Origin: Thermoplasmatota archaeon
GTDB taxonomy: Archaea > Thermoplasmatota > JAQUQK01
NCBI GenBank assembly: GCA_028716125.1
Contig: JAQUQK010000039.1
Location: 1-11,718, forward strand
Reading direction: 5' to 3'
Length of the DNA stretch: 11,718 nucleotides
Below the pieces are notes generated by a model. It worked only from the letters and a program-made list of their open reading frames with translations. It made no database searches and was not told the origin of the DNA. Below are positions 1-8,171 of this stretch, piece after piece; the first letter of the stretch is position 1; every line of letters starts with the position of its first letter. The position numbers were made by a program, and so were the translations under genes.

Positions 1-2686
1 CCGAGCCGCCGCCCGAAGCTGTTTTGGCCGGTGAAGCGCTCACCCTCCGATCGTCAACGACCACTTTTATGGATGACTTTTTCCTGGAGAAGTATTTGTG
101 CGGTATGGTGTCCTCTTTTTCGTGGTAGATTATCGGCACTACTAGTATGGTGCAGATATATATTGCAACTATTGCAATCACTACTGCAAGCATCGCCCTT
201 GCCGAAACAATGCTTGTCATCCATGAGAATATCGCGAATGCCCCTAGTGTGGTTATTGCGGAATACAGCACCGCCTTTCCAGTGCTTCCGTAGACTTCCT
301 TTGGATCGCGGGTCTGCCTTATGTTCCAAACCAAGTGGACGGAATAGTCTGAACCCATGCACATGATGAACACGGCCGGAAGCATCAGCGTCACTGACAA
401 TCCGATGTTGAAGAATGGTATCACTCCCAGCCACCAAAGCGAAGTCAGCCACATCACTATGCCCACTGTTGCTATCGCCTTCAGGTCGCGGGTCGCAAGG
501 GCTACCAGGACTATCACTGCAATAAGCGAAACGAGGCTGATGTAGCCGAGCCATGGCAATTCCTGCGTTATAAATAGATAAGAGAACGTAGTCAGCCCGC
601 GCGTGTGGATTTCAAGCCCATTGGGCCTGCCAAGCTCATTGTCTGTCTTCTGGATCATGGCGTATTCCTGGTTCCACAGGCGCTCCGATTCCTGGAATGT
701 GTTTGACTTCATCGTAGACCAGACGTCGATGAGACCCATTTCGTATTTATCGTTTAGGAACATCGAGAGGTAATGCCCCATAGGCCCGGCGAACATCTCG
801 TCCAGAAGTGCTTTCATGCCTTCCTTTGTAGTAGGATATTGGCCGCTCGGCGTTCCTTGAGGCATACCAAATGGCATATATCCCGTTCCCATGGTCACCG
901 GTGCGCCTGCTGTGCCATATCTTATCACAAGATAGCCATCTATGACAACAGTAGCATCATTTGCCGAGAAGAAAGTGCCATCTGGGCAGGTTAGAAGATT
1001 CGCAGACAGCGCCCTTATGTATTGGTGAACAGCCGGGTCCGTCATGTCGCCTTCGAATATTATCGTATCGCAGTTCAGGTTGTCGCCAACGCCTCCGTAG
1101 AAGCGCTCGTTTCTTGCCGAAGCCCAGTCCCTGAGCATGGTTCCCTTAGGGTATCCCATTTCGGGGTTTCCAAATGGTTCGACGAAAGAATATGAGCTTC
1201 CCACTATGGATACGGCGGTTATCAAAATTATGATGGCCACCCCTGTCTTTTTGTGAGTTCCAAGCCAATTCGAAAGCGAAATCATGAATTTTGACGGCCT
1301 GTATTCTTTCGCCTTGATTTTCGTCTCCGCCTTTAGCAATGCAAGGCACGCCGGAACGTAGCTAATCGCAAGCAGGAATATTATGCACATTCCTAATGTG
1401 GAAACCATTCCCAGGCGCATCATGGAAGCACTTGGGGAGAATATCATCAAGATAAGGCCGGCGATGGTTGTGGTAAGCGTAATCAGCAGGGCAACGCCGC
1501 TGCGCTTTGCGGATTCCATGAAGACTTCCTTGCCAGTTTTTCCCTGCGAATGATGCTCCAGATATTCGTTTGTAGTGTGAAGCGAAAGGTCTATTCCACA
1601 GCCCAGTATAAGCGGGATTATCATTTCGCTAAGTCCGCCAAGAGGAAGGCCGAGGTAGCCCATCATGCCCATTGTGAATACGGTTCCTACAATGAGGGAC
1701 GAAACTGCCGCAAACGTTGCACGAACATTTCTGAACGCAATGAATACACATACAATTATGAATGTTACCACTAGCAGCATGTTGCGGTTTCCTTCAACGT
1801 CATCTACCTGCGCCGCATACCCTTCAAGCACCGGGAAGCCTTCCATCGGTATTGCGTCGCGCCCGTCAACCATGAAGACATCGTATTGCATCTTTCCATC
1901 CTTGCAGGCCTGCTTGTATTCCTCGACGGCGTTCATTATCTTTTTGCCGAGATCGCCGTAAATCATAGTGCCCGGCTCGGACATTAGCGCTATTTGCAGC
2001 GTCTTGAAGTCCTTTGAGAACATGCCGAGTGCCGAAGGATCGATCGTCACTCCAGCCCAATCTATGGCGTATTGCATTTCGCCGTCGGGCCCGGTTCCGG
2101 GCATTGCATAGTTTTTCATGTCTAGATTGCCGGGGACAGAAAATGTTGTGTAATTCAGAAGCTTGACTGTTGAGGCTGGAGTGATTACGAAAGTCAGGGG
2201 CGGACTTAGCCGCGCCATCATGAATTTTGCGATTTCATCAGTGGCGCGTATATAGACTTCATCGGTTGCGTTGTTGGCATCAGGAGTCTGGCCAAATGGC
2301 ACTCCCGAGCCTGGAACTTGCTGAACTCGATAAGGAAGCTTTGCATTGGCTGCCTCCCATTTGCTCGGATCTATCGTGATGTACATTGTAACTACGGCAT
2401 CGTACTCCTGGAACTCCACGGACATTTTTCTTGCGGCATTTGTGCATGGGTTTCCCACAGGCAGCATGTCGTTTACGTCTTCAACAGTCTTAATGTTGCT
2501 CATGCCGTAGGCCGAGAATAGCATCAGCACGATTACGCATGCCATGACCGCCTTGGGGTGGGTGGATGACCAGTACAGTATTTGGGCGATTCCGCTGGAA
2601 ATTTTTTCGAGGAATTTGTGCTTGTGCTGCCTCTTTGCGTATTCCCCCTCGGGGTCCTTTAGTCTAGTGACCTTTCTGATCTCCAT
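1..2686 (-). CDS. MMPL/RND-superfamily membrane exporter (HAE3-like), C-terminus cut by the window edge
   Basis: Reading the minus strand from the ATG at 2686 gives 895 codons with no stop before the window edge, so the gene is open but incomplete at its C-terminus. The layout is that of the RND superfamily with a duplicated half: TM1 at about residues 46-62, an extracytoplasmic loop to about 300, a TM bundle at about 302-450, TM7 at about 482-498, a second loop to about 705, and a second TM bundle at about 712-852. Each bundle carries the family signature, GCGIDLSLH (Asp366) and CMGSDYSVHL (Asp780); such acidic residues normally take part in proton relay. The tail after 853 is hydrophilic and basic, so little is likely missing. 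GGTGA at 2691-2695 precedes the ATG as ribosome binding site. It probably exports a hydrophobic, lipid or envelope compound by proton motive force; the substrate is not readable. The family is sure, the HAE3 subgroup likely. Confidence 0.93.
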   Translation of the reverse strand, partial: MEIRKVTRLKDPEGEYAKRQHKHKFLEKISSGIAQILYWSSTHPKAVMACVIVLMLFSAYGMSNIKTVEDVNDMLPVGNPCTNAARKMSVEFQEYDAVVTMYITIDPSKWEAANAKLPYRVQQVPGSGVPFGQTPDANNATDEVYIRATDEIAKFMMARLSPPLTFVITPASTVKLLNYTTFSVPGNLDMKNYAMPGTGPDGEMQYAIDWAGVTIDPSALGMFSKDFKTLQIALMSEPGTMIYGDLGKKIMNAVEEYKQACKDGKMQYDVFMVDGRDAIPMEGFPVLEGYAAQVDDVEGNRNMLLVVTFIIVCVFIAFRNVRATFAAVSSLIVGTVFTMGMMGYLGLPLGGLSEMIIPLILGCGIDLSLHTTNEYLEHHSQGKTGKEVFMESAKRSGVALLITLTTTIAGLILMIFSPSASMMRLGMVSTLGMCIIFLLAISYVPACLALLKAETKIKAKEYRPSKFMISLSNWLGTHKKTGVAIIILITAVSIVGSSYSFVEPFGNPEMGYPKGTMLRDWASARNERFYGGVGDNLNCDTIIFEGDMTDPAVHQYIRALSANLLTCPDGTFFSANDATVVIDGYLVIRYGTAGAPVTMGTGYMPFGMPQGTPSGQYPTTKEGMKALLDEMFAGPMGHYLSMFLNDKYEMGLIDVWSTMKSNTFQESERLWNQEYAMIQKTDNELGRPNGLEIHTRGLTTFSYLFITQELPWLGYISLVSLIAVIVLVALATRDLKAIATVGIVMWLTSLWWLGVIPFFNIGLSVTLMLPAVFIMCMGSDYSVHLVWNIRQTRDPKEVYGSTGKAVLYSAITTLGAFAIFSWMTSIVSARAMLAVVIAIVAIYICTILVVPIIYHEKEDTIPHKYFSRKKSSIKVVVDDRRVSASPAKTASGGGS

Positions 2687-2690
2687 GCCA

Positions 2691-2695
2691 TCACC
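2691..2695 (-). promoter_or_regulatory. Ribosome binding site GGTGA of the RND exporter
   Basis: GGTGA lies four bases upstream of the ATG at 2686 and matches the archaeal 16S anti-Shine-Dalgarno. It decides between this start and the out-of-frame ATG at 2691, which overlaps the site. Confidence 0.65.
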
Positions 2696-2764
2696 AAAAT
2701 TGCCGATTTGCTGCTGCGGGAATATCGTCTTATTGCAACAGATGCTTTCAAAATGAAAACTTGA

Positions 2765-2772
2765 TTTTTAAA
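2765..2772 (-). promoter_or_regulatory. Possible TATA box for the RND exporter
   Basis: The minus strand reads TTTAAAAA here, about 80 bases before the exporter's ATG. An archaeal start site about 25 bp further on would give a leader of about 55 bases that includes the GGTGA site. The symmetric TATA element at 2800-2814 is an alternative source of this transcript. The call rests only on composition and spacing. Confidence 0.35.
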
Positions 2773-2799
2773 CGTATCTAAATCAGGCCTATGGATATA

Positions 2800-2814
2800 T
2801 TTATATCATATAAA
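2800..2814 (+). promoter_or_regulatory. Palindromic TATA element of the Gfo/Idh/MocA-cyclase operon
   Basis: TTTATATCATATAAA is a perfect palindrome with 7-bp arms and one central base. Its centre is 31 bp before the ATG at 2838, where a TATA box would sit if transcription began at or a few bases before the start codon. No Shine-Dalgarno-like sequence precedes that ATG, which fits a leaderless mRNA. Because it reads as a TATA box on both strands, it could also fire toward the exporter. A flanking 6-bp inverted pair, CTATGG (2789-2794) and CCATAG (2826-2831), brackets it and could be an operator. Confidence 0.6.
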
Positions 2815-2837
2815 CAGCATGCTTCCCATAGATATAT

Positions 2838-3875
2838 ATGAAAAAACTTAAAGTTTGCATTGTTGGCCTGGGTTTTGCTGGAAGCGTTCATACTGATGCA
2901 TACAATTCAATTCCAGACAAAGTCAAAATCGTAGGGGTTTGCGACATGAATCGCGAGAAAGCCGAGATGATGTCTAAGTCATATGATACAAAAGCGTACA
3001 CGGATTACCGCGAGATGCTGAAAAAGGAAAAGCCCGACATAGTGGACGTTTGCGTTCCGCATCATGCCCACGCCGAAGTGGTCGTTGCGGCGGCAAATGC
3101 GGGAGCCAATGTAATAGTAGAGAAGCCGCTTGCGCCAAATCTCGAGGATGCGAACAGGATGATAGAGGCCACCAAGAAAGCGAAAGTGAAGTTTATGGTG
3201 GCGGAAGACCAGCTTTTCCTGCCGGCGCACAGAATGGCCAAGGACCTCATAGACAAGGGCGCCATTGGCAAGATTTTCATGGCGAGGGCGTTAAGCGTTG
3301 TCTGCGACAAGCCAGTTGAACAGAACGCATGGCAGCTTGACCCCAGAAATCTTGGGGTGCTCATGGACATGGGCGTTCACTATTTCATGGCGCTTGACTG
3401 GCTTGTGGGAGAAATCGAAAGCGTCAATGCGATGAAAGAAAAAGTCGTCGTAGACCTCAAAGGAAAAGAATATGACGACAATGCATTCACAATCCTGAAA
3501 TTCAAGAACGGCGCTTTGGGCGAGGTCGCGCTGACTTCGTGCGCCGTCACGGAACAATATAACCGCCTTGAGTTCTACGGCACCGAGGGAACTATACTCA
3601 TTGACCATTCATGGGAAAAGCCGTTGATGTATCACTCGACCCACCCGGAAACGATGACAAATGGCTGGGTGCGCCCCGACGTGGAGCACCTGACATATCC
3701 AGGATATTATCCGATAGCATTTGGCTATGAGGTCAAGCATTTCGTGGATTGCGTTTTGAAAAACAAGAAACCTGATGTGACTGGCGAATATGGAAGACGG
3801 GCTGTGAACGTTGCCCTGACCGCATACAAATCCGCAAAATCCGGAAAGATTCAGAAAGTTGAAAATGTCGACTGA
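2838..3875 (+). CDS. Gfo/Idh/MocA-family NAD-dependent dehydrogenase (first paralogue)
   Basis: This 345-aa protein has the normal length for the family. An N-terminal Rossmann fold shows GLGFAG at residues 10-15, and Asp36 at the end of beta-2 favours NAD over NADP. The family EKP motif is at 95-97, with the catalytic-type Lys97. The C-terminal substrate domain carries DMGVH (Asp177, His181), matching the Asp and His of the inositol dehydrogenase triad; the second Asp, usual three residues after the His, is Met184. Known members oxidise or reduce a hydroxyl or keto group of sugars, inositols or sugar acids in the cytoplasm. It is the first gene of a unit with a second paralogue (55 bp downstream) and a cyclase-family hydrolase. 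The start is the ATG just after the TATA element, apparently leaderless. The family is certain, the substrate unknown; myo-inositol or a uronic acid are guesses. Confidence 0.93.
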   Translation: MKKLKVCIVGLGFAGSVHTDAYNSIPDKVKIVGVCDMNREKAEMMSKSYDTKAYTDYREMLKKEKPDIVDVCVPHHAHAEVVVAAANAGANVIVEKPLAPNLEDANRMIEATKKAKVKFMVAEDQLFLPAHRMAKDLIDKGAIGKIFMARALSVVCDKPVEQNAWQLDPRNLGVLMDMGVHYFMALDWLVGEIESVNAMKEKVVVDLKGKEYDDNAFTILKFKNGALGEVALTSCAVTEQYNRLEFYGTEGTILIDHSWEKPLMYHSTHPETMTNGWVRPDVEHLTYPGYYPIAFGYEVKHFVDCVLKNKKPDVTGEYGRRAVNVALTAYKSAKSGKIQKVENVD

Positions 3876-3930
3876 TTCATTCTAATTCACTCTAAAACAA
3901 GCGCGCTTCAATGGACGGAAGGTTGGTAGC

Positions 3931-5028
3931 ATGGCGGGAGAAACAGAGTGCGAAAACGCGAAGCCCCTGAACGTGGGCATAATAGGGCTTGGAACCATAT
4001 CTAACAATCATGCGCACGGTTTCATGAAGGGCGGGCGCAGCAAGATAACGGCGGTGTGCGACCTCTACGAAGACCTTGCAAAAGCCCGCGCCGAGAAATG
4101 GGGCGCCAGTAAAATATTCACTGACTACAAGGCACTTTTGAAGGATAATAATGTGGACGCAGTTGACATCTGCCTTCCGCCAAAATTGCACGCAAAGGTT
4201 GCGGTCGAGGCAGCCGAAGCCGGAAAACACATACTCACAGAGAAGCCGATGGCATTGACGCTGAAAGACTGCGATGCTATGATTGCCGCGGCAAGAAAGA
4301 ACAACGTCAAGCTGATGGTGACGCACAACCAGCTTTTCTACCCTCCGCATCAGGAAGCGCGAAGGCTTGTGGCCGAGGAAATAGGCAAGCCAATAACGTC
4401 AACTTCGATACTTTATGGCGGGATGCCAGCGTCAGATTGGAGATGCGACCCGAAGATTAGCGGAGGGTTCATGCTCGAAGCGGTAATACACCGTTTCTAC
4501 GTCTCGCGGTTTTTGATGGGCGAGGTAAAACGCGTTTCCTGCATGACTGCCAAAAGCGACCCCGACCTTCTTTGTGAAGACAAAGTAATGGTAAATCTGG
4601 AATTCGAGGGCGGGCGGCATGGCGTGATAAATGCGAACCGGTGCGGACCGTTTGGACTTTGGGACGACAGGACAGAAGTGGTTGGAGAAGATGGAATGGT
4701 AATTGTAAATGGAGTGGAGGACCAGATAATCGGGGGCCCGCCGCTTCTTCACTACAGGAACGGGATGTGGCGCTCCTGGTGCAACACAAGAATGCCGGAA
4801 GAGGCAAAAGACCAATTCGAATCGAAGCCGCCAGAGGAATTGAAGCTGACGACATACGAGCTTGACGATGATTTTAACAATACATTCTATTACGTTACAC
4901 GCCACTTCGTGGACAGCATAATCCAGAATAAGACGCCGTTCGTCTCGGGCGAAGAAGGCAGAAGGCTCGTCCAGATAATACAGGCATGTTACGAATCTGC
5001 CGAGAAAGGAAAAGTGATTGACGTTTAG
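3931..5028 (+). CDS. Gfo/Idh/MocA-family dehydrogenase (second, diverged paralogue)
   Basis: This is a 365-aa protein. The nucleotide-binding motif is GLGTIS at residues 19-24, with Ser where the third Gly usually stands; Asp44 after beta-2 suggests NAD. The EKP motif at 104-106 keeps Lys105. In the substrate-domain motif the usual Asp is Glu183, the His is kept (His187), and the position three after it is Tyr190, so the pocket differs from the upstream paralogue. It is longer through an N-terminal extension of about 12 residues and a larger C-terminal insert near 280-330. The ATG follows a weak purine-rich GGAAGGTTGGT site; another ATG at 3911 is out of frame. The next gene begins 10 bp after its stop, so the two are probably co-transcribed. 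It may act on the product of the first enzyme or on another stereoisomer; that is inference. Confidence 0.92.
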   Translation: MAGETECENAKPLNVGIIGLGTISNNHAHGFMKGGRSKITAVCDLYEDLAKARAEKWGASKIFTDYKALLKDNNVDAVDICLPPKLHAKVAVEAAEAGKHILTEKPMALTLKDCDAMIAAARKNNVKLMVTHNQLFYPPHQEARRLVAEEIGKPITSTSILYGGMPASDWRCDPKISGGFMLEAVIHRFYVSRFLMGEVKRVSCMTAKSDPDLLCEDKVMVNLEFEGGRHGVINANRCGPFGLWDDRTEVVGEDGMVIVNGVEDQIIGGPPLLHYRNGMWRSWCNTRMPEEAKDQFESKPPEELKLTTYELDDDFNNTFYYVTRHFVDSIIQNKTPFVSGEEGRRLVQIIQACYESAEKGKVIDV

Positions 5029-5029
5029 T

Positions 5030-5034
5030 GGTGA
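5030..5034 (+). promoter_or_regulatory. Ribosome binding site GGTGA of the cyclase-family gene
   Basis: GGTGA followed by a four-base spacer points to the ATG at 5039. It rules against the in-frame TTG at 5018, which would overlap the upstream gene and add seven residues without its own site. Confidence 0.75.
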
Positions 5035-5038
5035 CGAA

Positions 5039-5746
5039 ATGATTGACTTCAGCAAGTACCGCGTGATAGAATTGAGCGTGGAACTATGCCCGACGATATT
5101 CACACTGGATGGCATCAGGCACGATGCATTCCCATCGACTGACATGGATTGGAACCAGACCGTTGAATATTCCGGAGGCGCAAAGCGCCTCATCCTGCGC
5201 CAGATACGATATCCAGACATGGACTTCAACGAGCTAGTTGATATGGAAGCGCATCTCGGAACGCACGCGGAATGCGGAAAGCACCTTGATTACGACCACC
5301 AGGACATTGCAGATTATCCTGTTGAAACATGGTTTGGCGAGGCGTGCGTCATGGATTTCACAGACAAGAAGCCGACGCCTGATGGGGACAGGTATGAATT
5401 GAAGCCGAAGGATTTTGCAAAGGTGAAAGAAGGCGACATAGTCCTGATAAAAAGCTCCCTGCCTTACAACGAGGCGCCTACGATGACGATGGAAGCGGCG
5501 CAATACCTGATCGACAAGAAAGTAAAGCAGATAGGCGGCCTTGAGCCGTTCAGCGGCGTTATTGGAACCGGGGAATTGCGCGACGTGCATCATCTTTTCC
5601 ACAGGAGCCACATGGTACTGCTTCAAGGAATTGTAAACCTTGACAAAATCACAAAGGATCGCGTTATGTTTTTCGGCTTCCCGATGCGCATAAAAGGGCT
5701 TGACGCCTGCAACGTAAGGGCAGTGGTTTTGGAAGAAAAAGATTGA
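5039..5746 (+). CDS. Cyclase-family (kynurenine formamidase-like) metal-dependent hydrolase with altered active site
   Basis: This 235-aa protein belongs to the putative cyclase family (PF04199), which includes kynurenine formamidase and isatin hydrolase. The family motif HxGTHxDxPxH appears as His72-Leu-Gly-Thr-His76-Ala-Glu78-Cys-Gly80-Lys-His82: three histidines and GT are kept, but the metal-ligand Asp is Glu and the Pro is Gly. Near the C-terminus His184 is kept, while the Glu normally 12 residues later is Gln196. Members hydrolyse amide or lactam bonds with a bound divalent metal in the cytoplasm. Here the partners are two sugar-type dehydrogenases in the same unit, so a lactone or cyclic ketone made by oxidation is a reasonable but unproven substrate. 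The start is chosen by GGTGA at 5030-5034. The fold is near certain, the activity open, because two of the metal-site or catalytic residues are conservatively replaced. Confidence 0.88.
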   Translation: MIDFSKYRVIELSVELCPTIFTLDGIRHDAFPSTDMDWNQTVEYSGGAKRLILRQIRYPDMDFNELVDMEAHLGTHAECGKHLDYDHQDIADYPVETWFGEACVMDFTDKKPTPDGDRYELKPKDFAKVKEGDIVLIKSSLPYNEAPTMTMEAAQYLIDKKVKQIGGLEPFSGVIGTGELRDVHHLFHRSHMVLLQGIVNLDKITKDRVMFFGFPMRIKGLDACNVRAVVLEEKD

Positions 5747-5750
5747 AAAT

Positions 5751-5774
5751 TAGCTTTTTTTCTTGATTTTTATT
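5751..5774 (+). terminator. T-rich convergent transcription end
   Basis: The 28 bp between the two convergent stop codons are strongly A/T rich. On the plus strand a run of seven T begins at 5755, eight bases after the hydrolase stop, followed by more T tracts to 5774 and beyond. Oligo-T tracts are typical archaeal terminators. For the opposite gene, T tracts on the minus strand lie just past this gap (A5 on the plus strand at 5736-5740). Confidence 0.6.
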
Positions 5775-8165
5775 TTATTTTCGGATTTTTATTGCTCCAA
5801 TGCAGAATATTATTGCGCCAATGAGTGCCGCAATTTCAAATCCCGGTGTTGAACCGCCAGACTGTTCTTCGCTAGAATCCGCAATTATCGGAGCAAAGCT
5901 CTCCGCAGTTAGAACCGGCTCAGTATATTCAAGTCCCGGCTGTCCTGGCCTGTAGAATTGCTGGACTTCCCTTCCATACACGGAAACGACCATTCCAGTT
6001 TTTATGTAGTTCTCGCAGACATATTCGGAGTAGTTCCGGAAAGCGTCCCACGCAAGGTCGTCTATGAAGTTCCAACTGTGGCCGTCCACGATAATGAATG
6101 GCGCATCATTGTAACTGCTGGAATTGAAACTCGCGGTTCCCGTTCCAGTGGTATCTCCGAACTGTGGGTTGATGAAAGTGAAATTCCAGTAGCACCGCTC
6201 GAATTCGGAAATTTCGCGCGAAGCGTCTGTGGAGTCGAACGCATTCGAATATTTCTGTCTTGAAGTCAATATCACGATGTCATGCGGGTTGTCGTCGCTG
6301 CCCAAAATAGCGCCAAGCGGCGACTGCGCAACATCCAGAGCTTCAAGCCCTGGCGCCATTCCGACCATGTATTTGTAGCCGATCTCGTCAAGCGCGGCCC
6401 AGGACCATTCGTTGATATATTCGCACGGCGGAACGAAAAGCAACGGACGAATTCCAAGATATTTCATTTGACACTGCAGCGCGGTGCCGAAGAGCACGGT
6501 CTGCGTTTCAAGCGAAAGGTCCATCACCATTTCATGGAAGAAGTCGTGCGTTCCGAATTCCACATTTCCAACCGCATACATCTTGAGCAGATAATCCGGC
6601 AGGTATTCTATGTTGTCGGCAGTTATCGCAAATGTCCAATTCAATCCATATTCCTTTGAGGCTTCAAGTAATTTCTGCATGTTGAATATGCATCCGCCGA
6701 TGTCCTCAAAATCTATGCGGAGCACCAAACCCTTCTTGCCTGAGGCGAGATTGCTTTGCAGGTCTGTTGCGACCTCAGTATTTACTGTGCCAACCTTCGT
6801 CTGTCCGCCCCACGGAGAAGGCGGGAACTTGAAACGTTCCAGCAGAAGAACGTCCACGGCCCTCTGCTGCCAAGCCTCTATAGTATCGTCCCACGCAACA
6901 CCGTTTATCTTCATATTGTGTATCGCGACGTCATAGGTGTTCATTGGCAGGTCAACGTCTATCGTTGCAGATTCAATCTGGTTCTGGTTGTAGAAATTCG
7001 TGGCCATGGCAACTGTGAAATCCTTCATTTCCGTAGGCGGCATCCCCATTCCATATGCGCCCTGTCCCGCTGGTATCAGTTCCGATGTGAGCTTGCTAAC
7101 TACGCTTGTGAAATGGTCGCGTCTCTCTGAAGGTTCGTATGTCAGGTCAATATTTCTTCCGTATCTTCCCTGAATTGGGCACCTTGCGTCGTTCCATCCT
7201 TCGAACAGGTAAAATTCCTTTGCCATCGCAATCGGTATCAACGAGGCGGCGCAAGTCCATTCCGATTTCAGGCTTGTCGTGAAAATAAGGCCGTTTGGCA
7301 TCCTTGCATATGCGCCGCTTGAGACCATTTCCGTGTATCCGGCCTTCGCAAGTTGTATGATATTATATGAAACATCCTCCTCGTATTCGCCGCTTATCCG
7401 CTCAACCTGGAAACCGCGCCCTTTCAATTCTTCCTCAATCCCGGCAGGGACTTTCATGTTGCCATAAGACGGATATTCCGGCTGATATTGTTCGGTGATT
7501 TTCTCGCCGACATCGACAAGGAATATTTTCTCTATTGTGCCCTTGTTTTCACTTAAATAATCTATAATCGCAGAAGGCATTTTATCTGCGGAAGGCACTG
7601 CAAACGCAGGCCCACCATAAACGGTTGAGAGATATGCGGCCATCGTATTGAACGTAGTGATCGCGACGCATCTTGGCACGTCGAAATACTCCCAGGCCAA
7701 TTGCGCGCAAGTGGAATCATAGTCGCCTTTCCAGAATCTCTCGACACTGCAGCCTTGCGATTTGAACCAATTCTCAATTGCTGGAGTTATGTCGCTTTTG
7801 TCGCCGACAAGAATTACTTTCGTGTTGTGGTGACTTGCGATTTCGGACAAGACTTTAGCCGCGTCTGCATTTATTTCCGAAGAGCCCGATTCAATCGGGA
7901 AATATGCATCAACTCTGCATCCTGCAACCGATGCCGCGGTTACCTGCTTCCAGACATCCATCGGGGAGCAGAATATCGTGAAATCCCCCGCCTTTGTGGG
8001 ATTGAAATAATTATACTGCACCGGATTTTCAATTCCCGGGTTTTCCTCGCAAGTCCAAACATGGGAAACGGGGCCTGCCGCTTTTACAACGGCGCTTCCA
8101 GGCATGGCGATTACTGCCACTAATACAAGGCATAAAGCTAACGCAGAGCGCTTTGGGTTTTTCAT
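5775..8165 (-). CDS. Archaeosortase-anchored (PGF-CTERM) surface protein with CWB2-like repeats and a NodB-like deacetylase domain
   Basis: This 796-aa protein has an N-terminal signal peptide (basic MKNPKRS, hydrophobic core to about residue 22, likely cleavage near 29-31). Residues 100-320 contain two units resembling CWB2 cell-wall-binding repeats, each with a pattern like VERFWKGDYDST or VERISGEYEED at about 141-153 and 254-265. Residues 480-604 resemble a NodB polysaccharide deacetylase: DFED at 485-488 in place of TFDD, and HDFFH (His540, His544) as the H-x3-H metal motif; the later RxxPYG-type motif is weak (LFVPPCE). The C-terminus has PGF at 774-776, a hydrophobic helix and KIRK, the archaeosortase A sorting signal. 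Thirteen cysteines lie in the outer part. It follows the MDR dehydrogenase by 54 bp. It may deacetylate a surface glycan; with an imperfect motif it could instead only bind one. Start chosen by the GGAGGT site. Confidence 0.87.
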   Translation of the reverse strand: MKNPKRSALALCLVLVAVIAMPGSAVVKAAGPVSHVWTCEENPGIENPVQYNYFNPTKAGDFTIFCSPMDVWKQVTAASVAGCRVDAYFPIESGSSEINADAAKVLSEIASHHNTKVILVGDKSDITPAIENWFKSQGCSVERFWKGDYDSTCAQLAWEYFDVPRCVAITTFNTMAAYLSTVYGGPAFAVPSADKMPSAIIDYLSENKGTIEKIFLVDVGEKITEQYQPEYPSYGNMKVPAGIEEELKGRGFQVERISGEYEEDVSYNIIQLAKAGYTEMVSSGAYARMPNGLIFTTSLKSEWTCAASLIPIAMAKEFYLFEGWNDARCPIQGRYGRNIDLTYEPSERRDHFTSVVSKLTSELIPAGQGAYGMGMPPTEMKDFTVAMATNFYNQNQIESATIDVDLPMNTYDVAIHNMKINGVAWDDTIEAWQQRAVDVLLLERFKFPPSPWGGQTKVGTVNTEVATDLQSNLASGKKGLVLRIDFEDIGGCIFNMQKLLEASKEYGLNWTFAITADNIEYLPDYLLKMYAVGNVEFGTHDFFHEMVMDLSLETQTVLFGTALQCQMKYLGIRPLLFVPPCEYINEWSWAALDEIGYKYMVGMAPGLEALDVAQSPLGAILGSDDNPHDIVILTSRQKYSNAFDSTDASREISEFERCYWNFTFINPQFGDTTGTGTASFNSSSYNDAPFIIVDGHSWNFIDDLAWDAFRNYSEYVCENYIKTGMVVSVYGREVQQFYRPGQPGLEYTEPVLTAESFAPIIADSSEEQSGGSTPGFEIAALIGAIIFCIGAIKIRK

Positions 8166-8171
8166 GGAATA

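Noticed and set aside
54..554. Minus-strand open frame of 166 codons
   Set aside because: It lies in another frame inside the RND exporter gene. Its product is rich in His, Arg and Ser with no membrane pattern, whereas the exporter frame shows clear TM segments and family motifs across the same bases.
3876..3930. A separate promoter between the two Gfo/Idh/MocA genes
   Set aside because: The 55-bp gap has no convincing TATA element or T tract, so co-transcription is the simpler reading.
5018..5038. TTG start extending the hydrolase by seven residues
   Set aside because: GGTGA at 5030-5034 sits inside this extension and is well placed for the ATG at 5039; the longer form would overlap the previous gene without its own site.
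4432..5229. Minus-strand open frame of 265 codons
   Set aside because: It crosses the end of the second Gfo/Idh/MocA gene and the start of the hydrolase gene, both of which show family motifs. Its product resembles no family I know.
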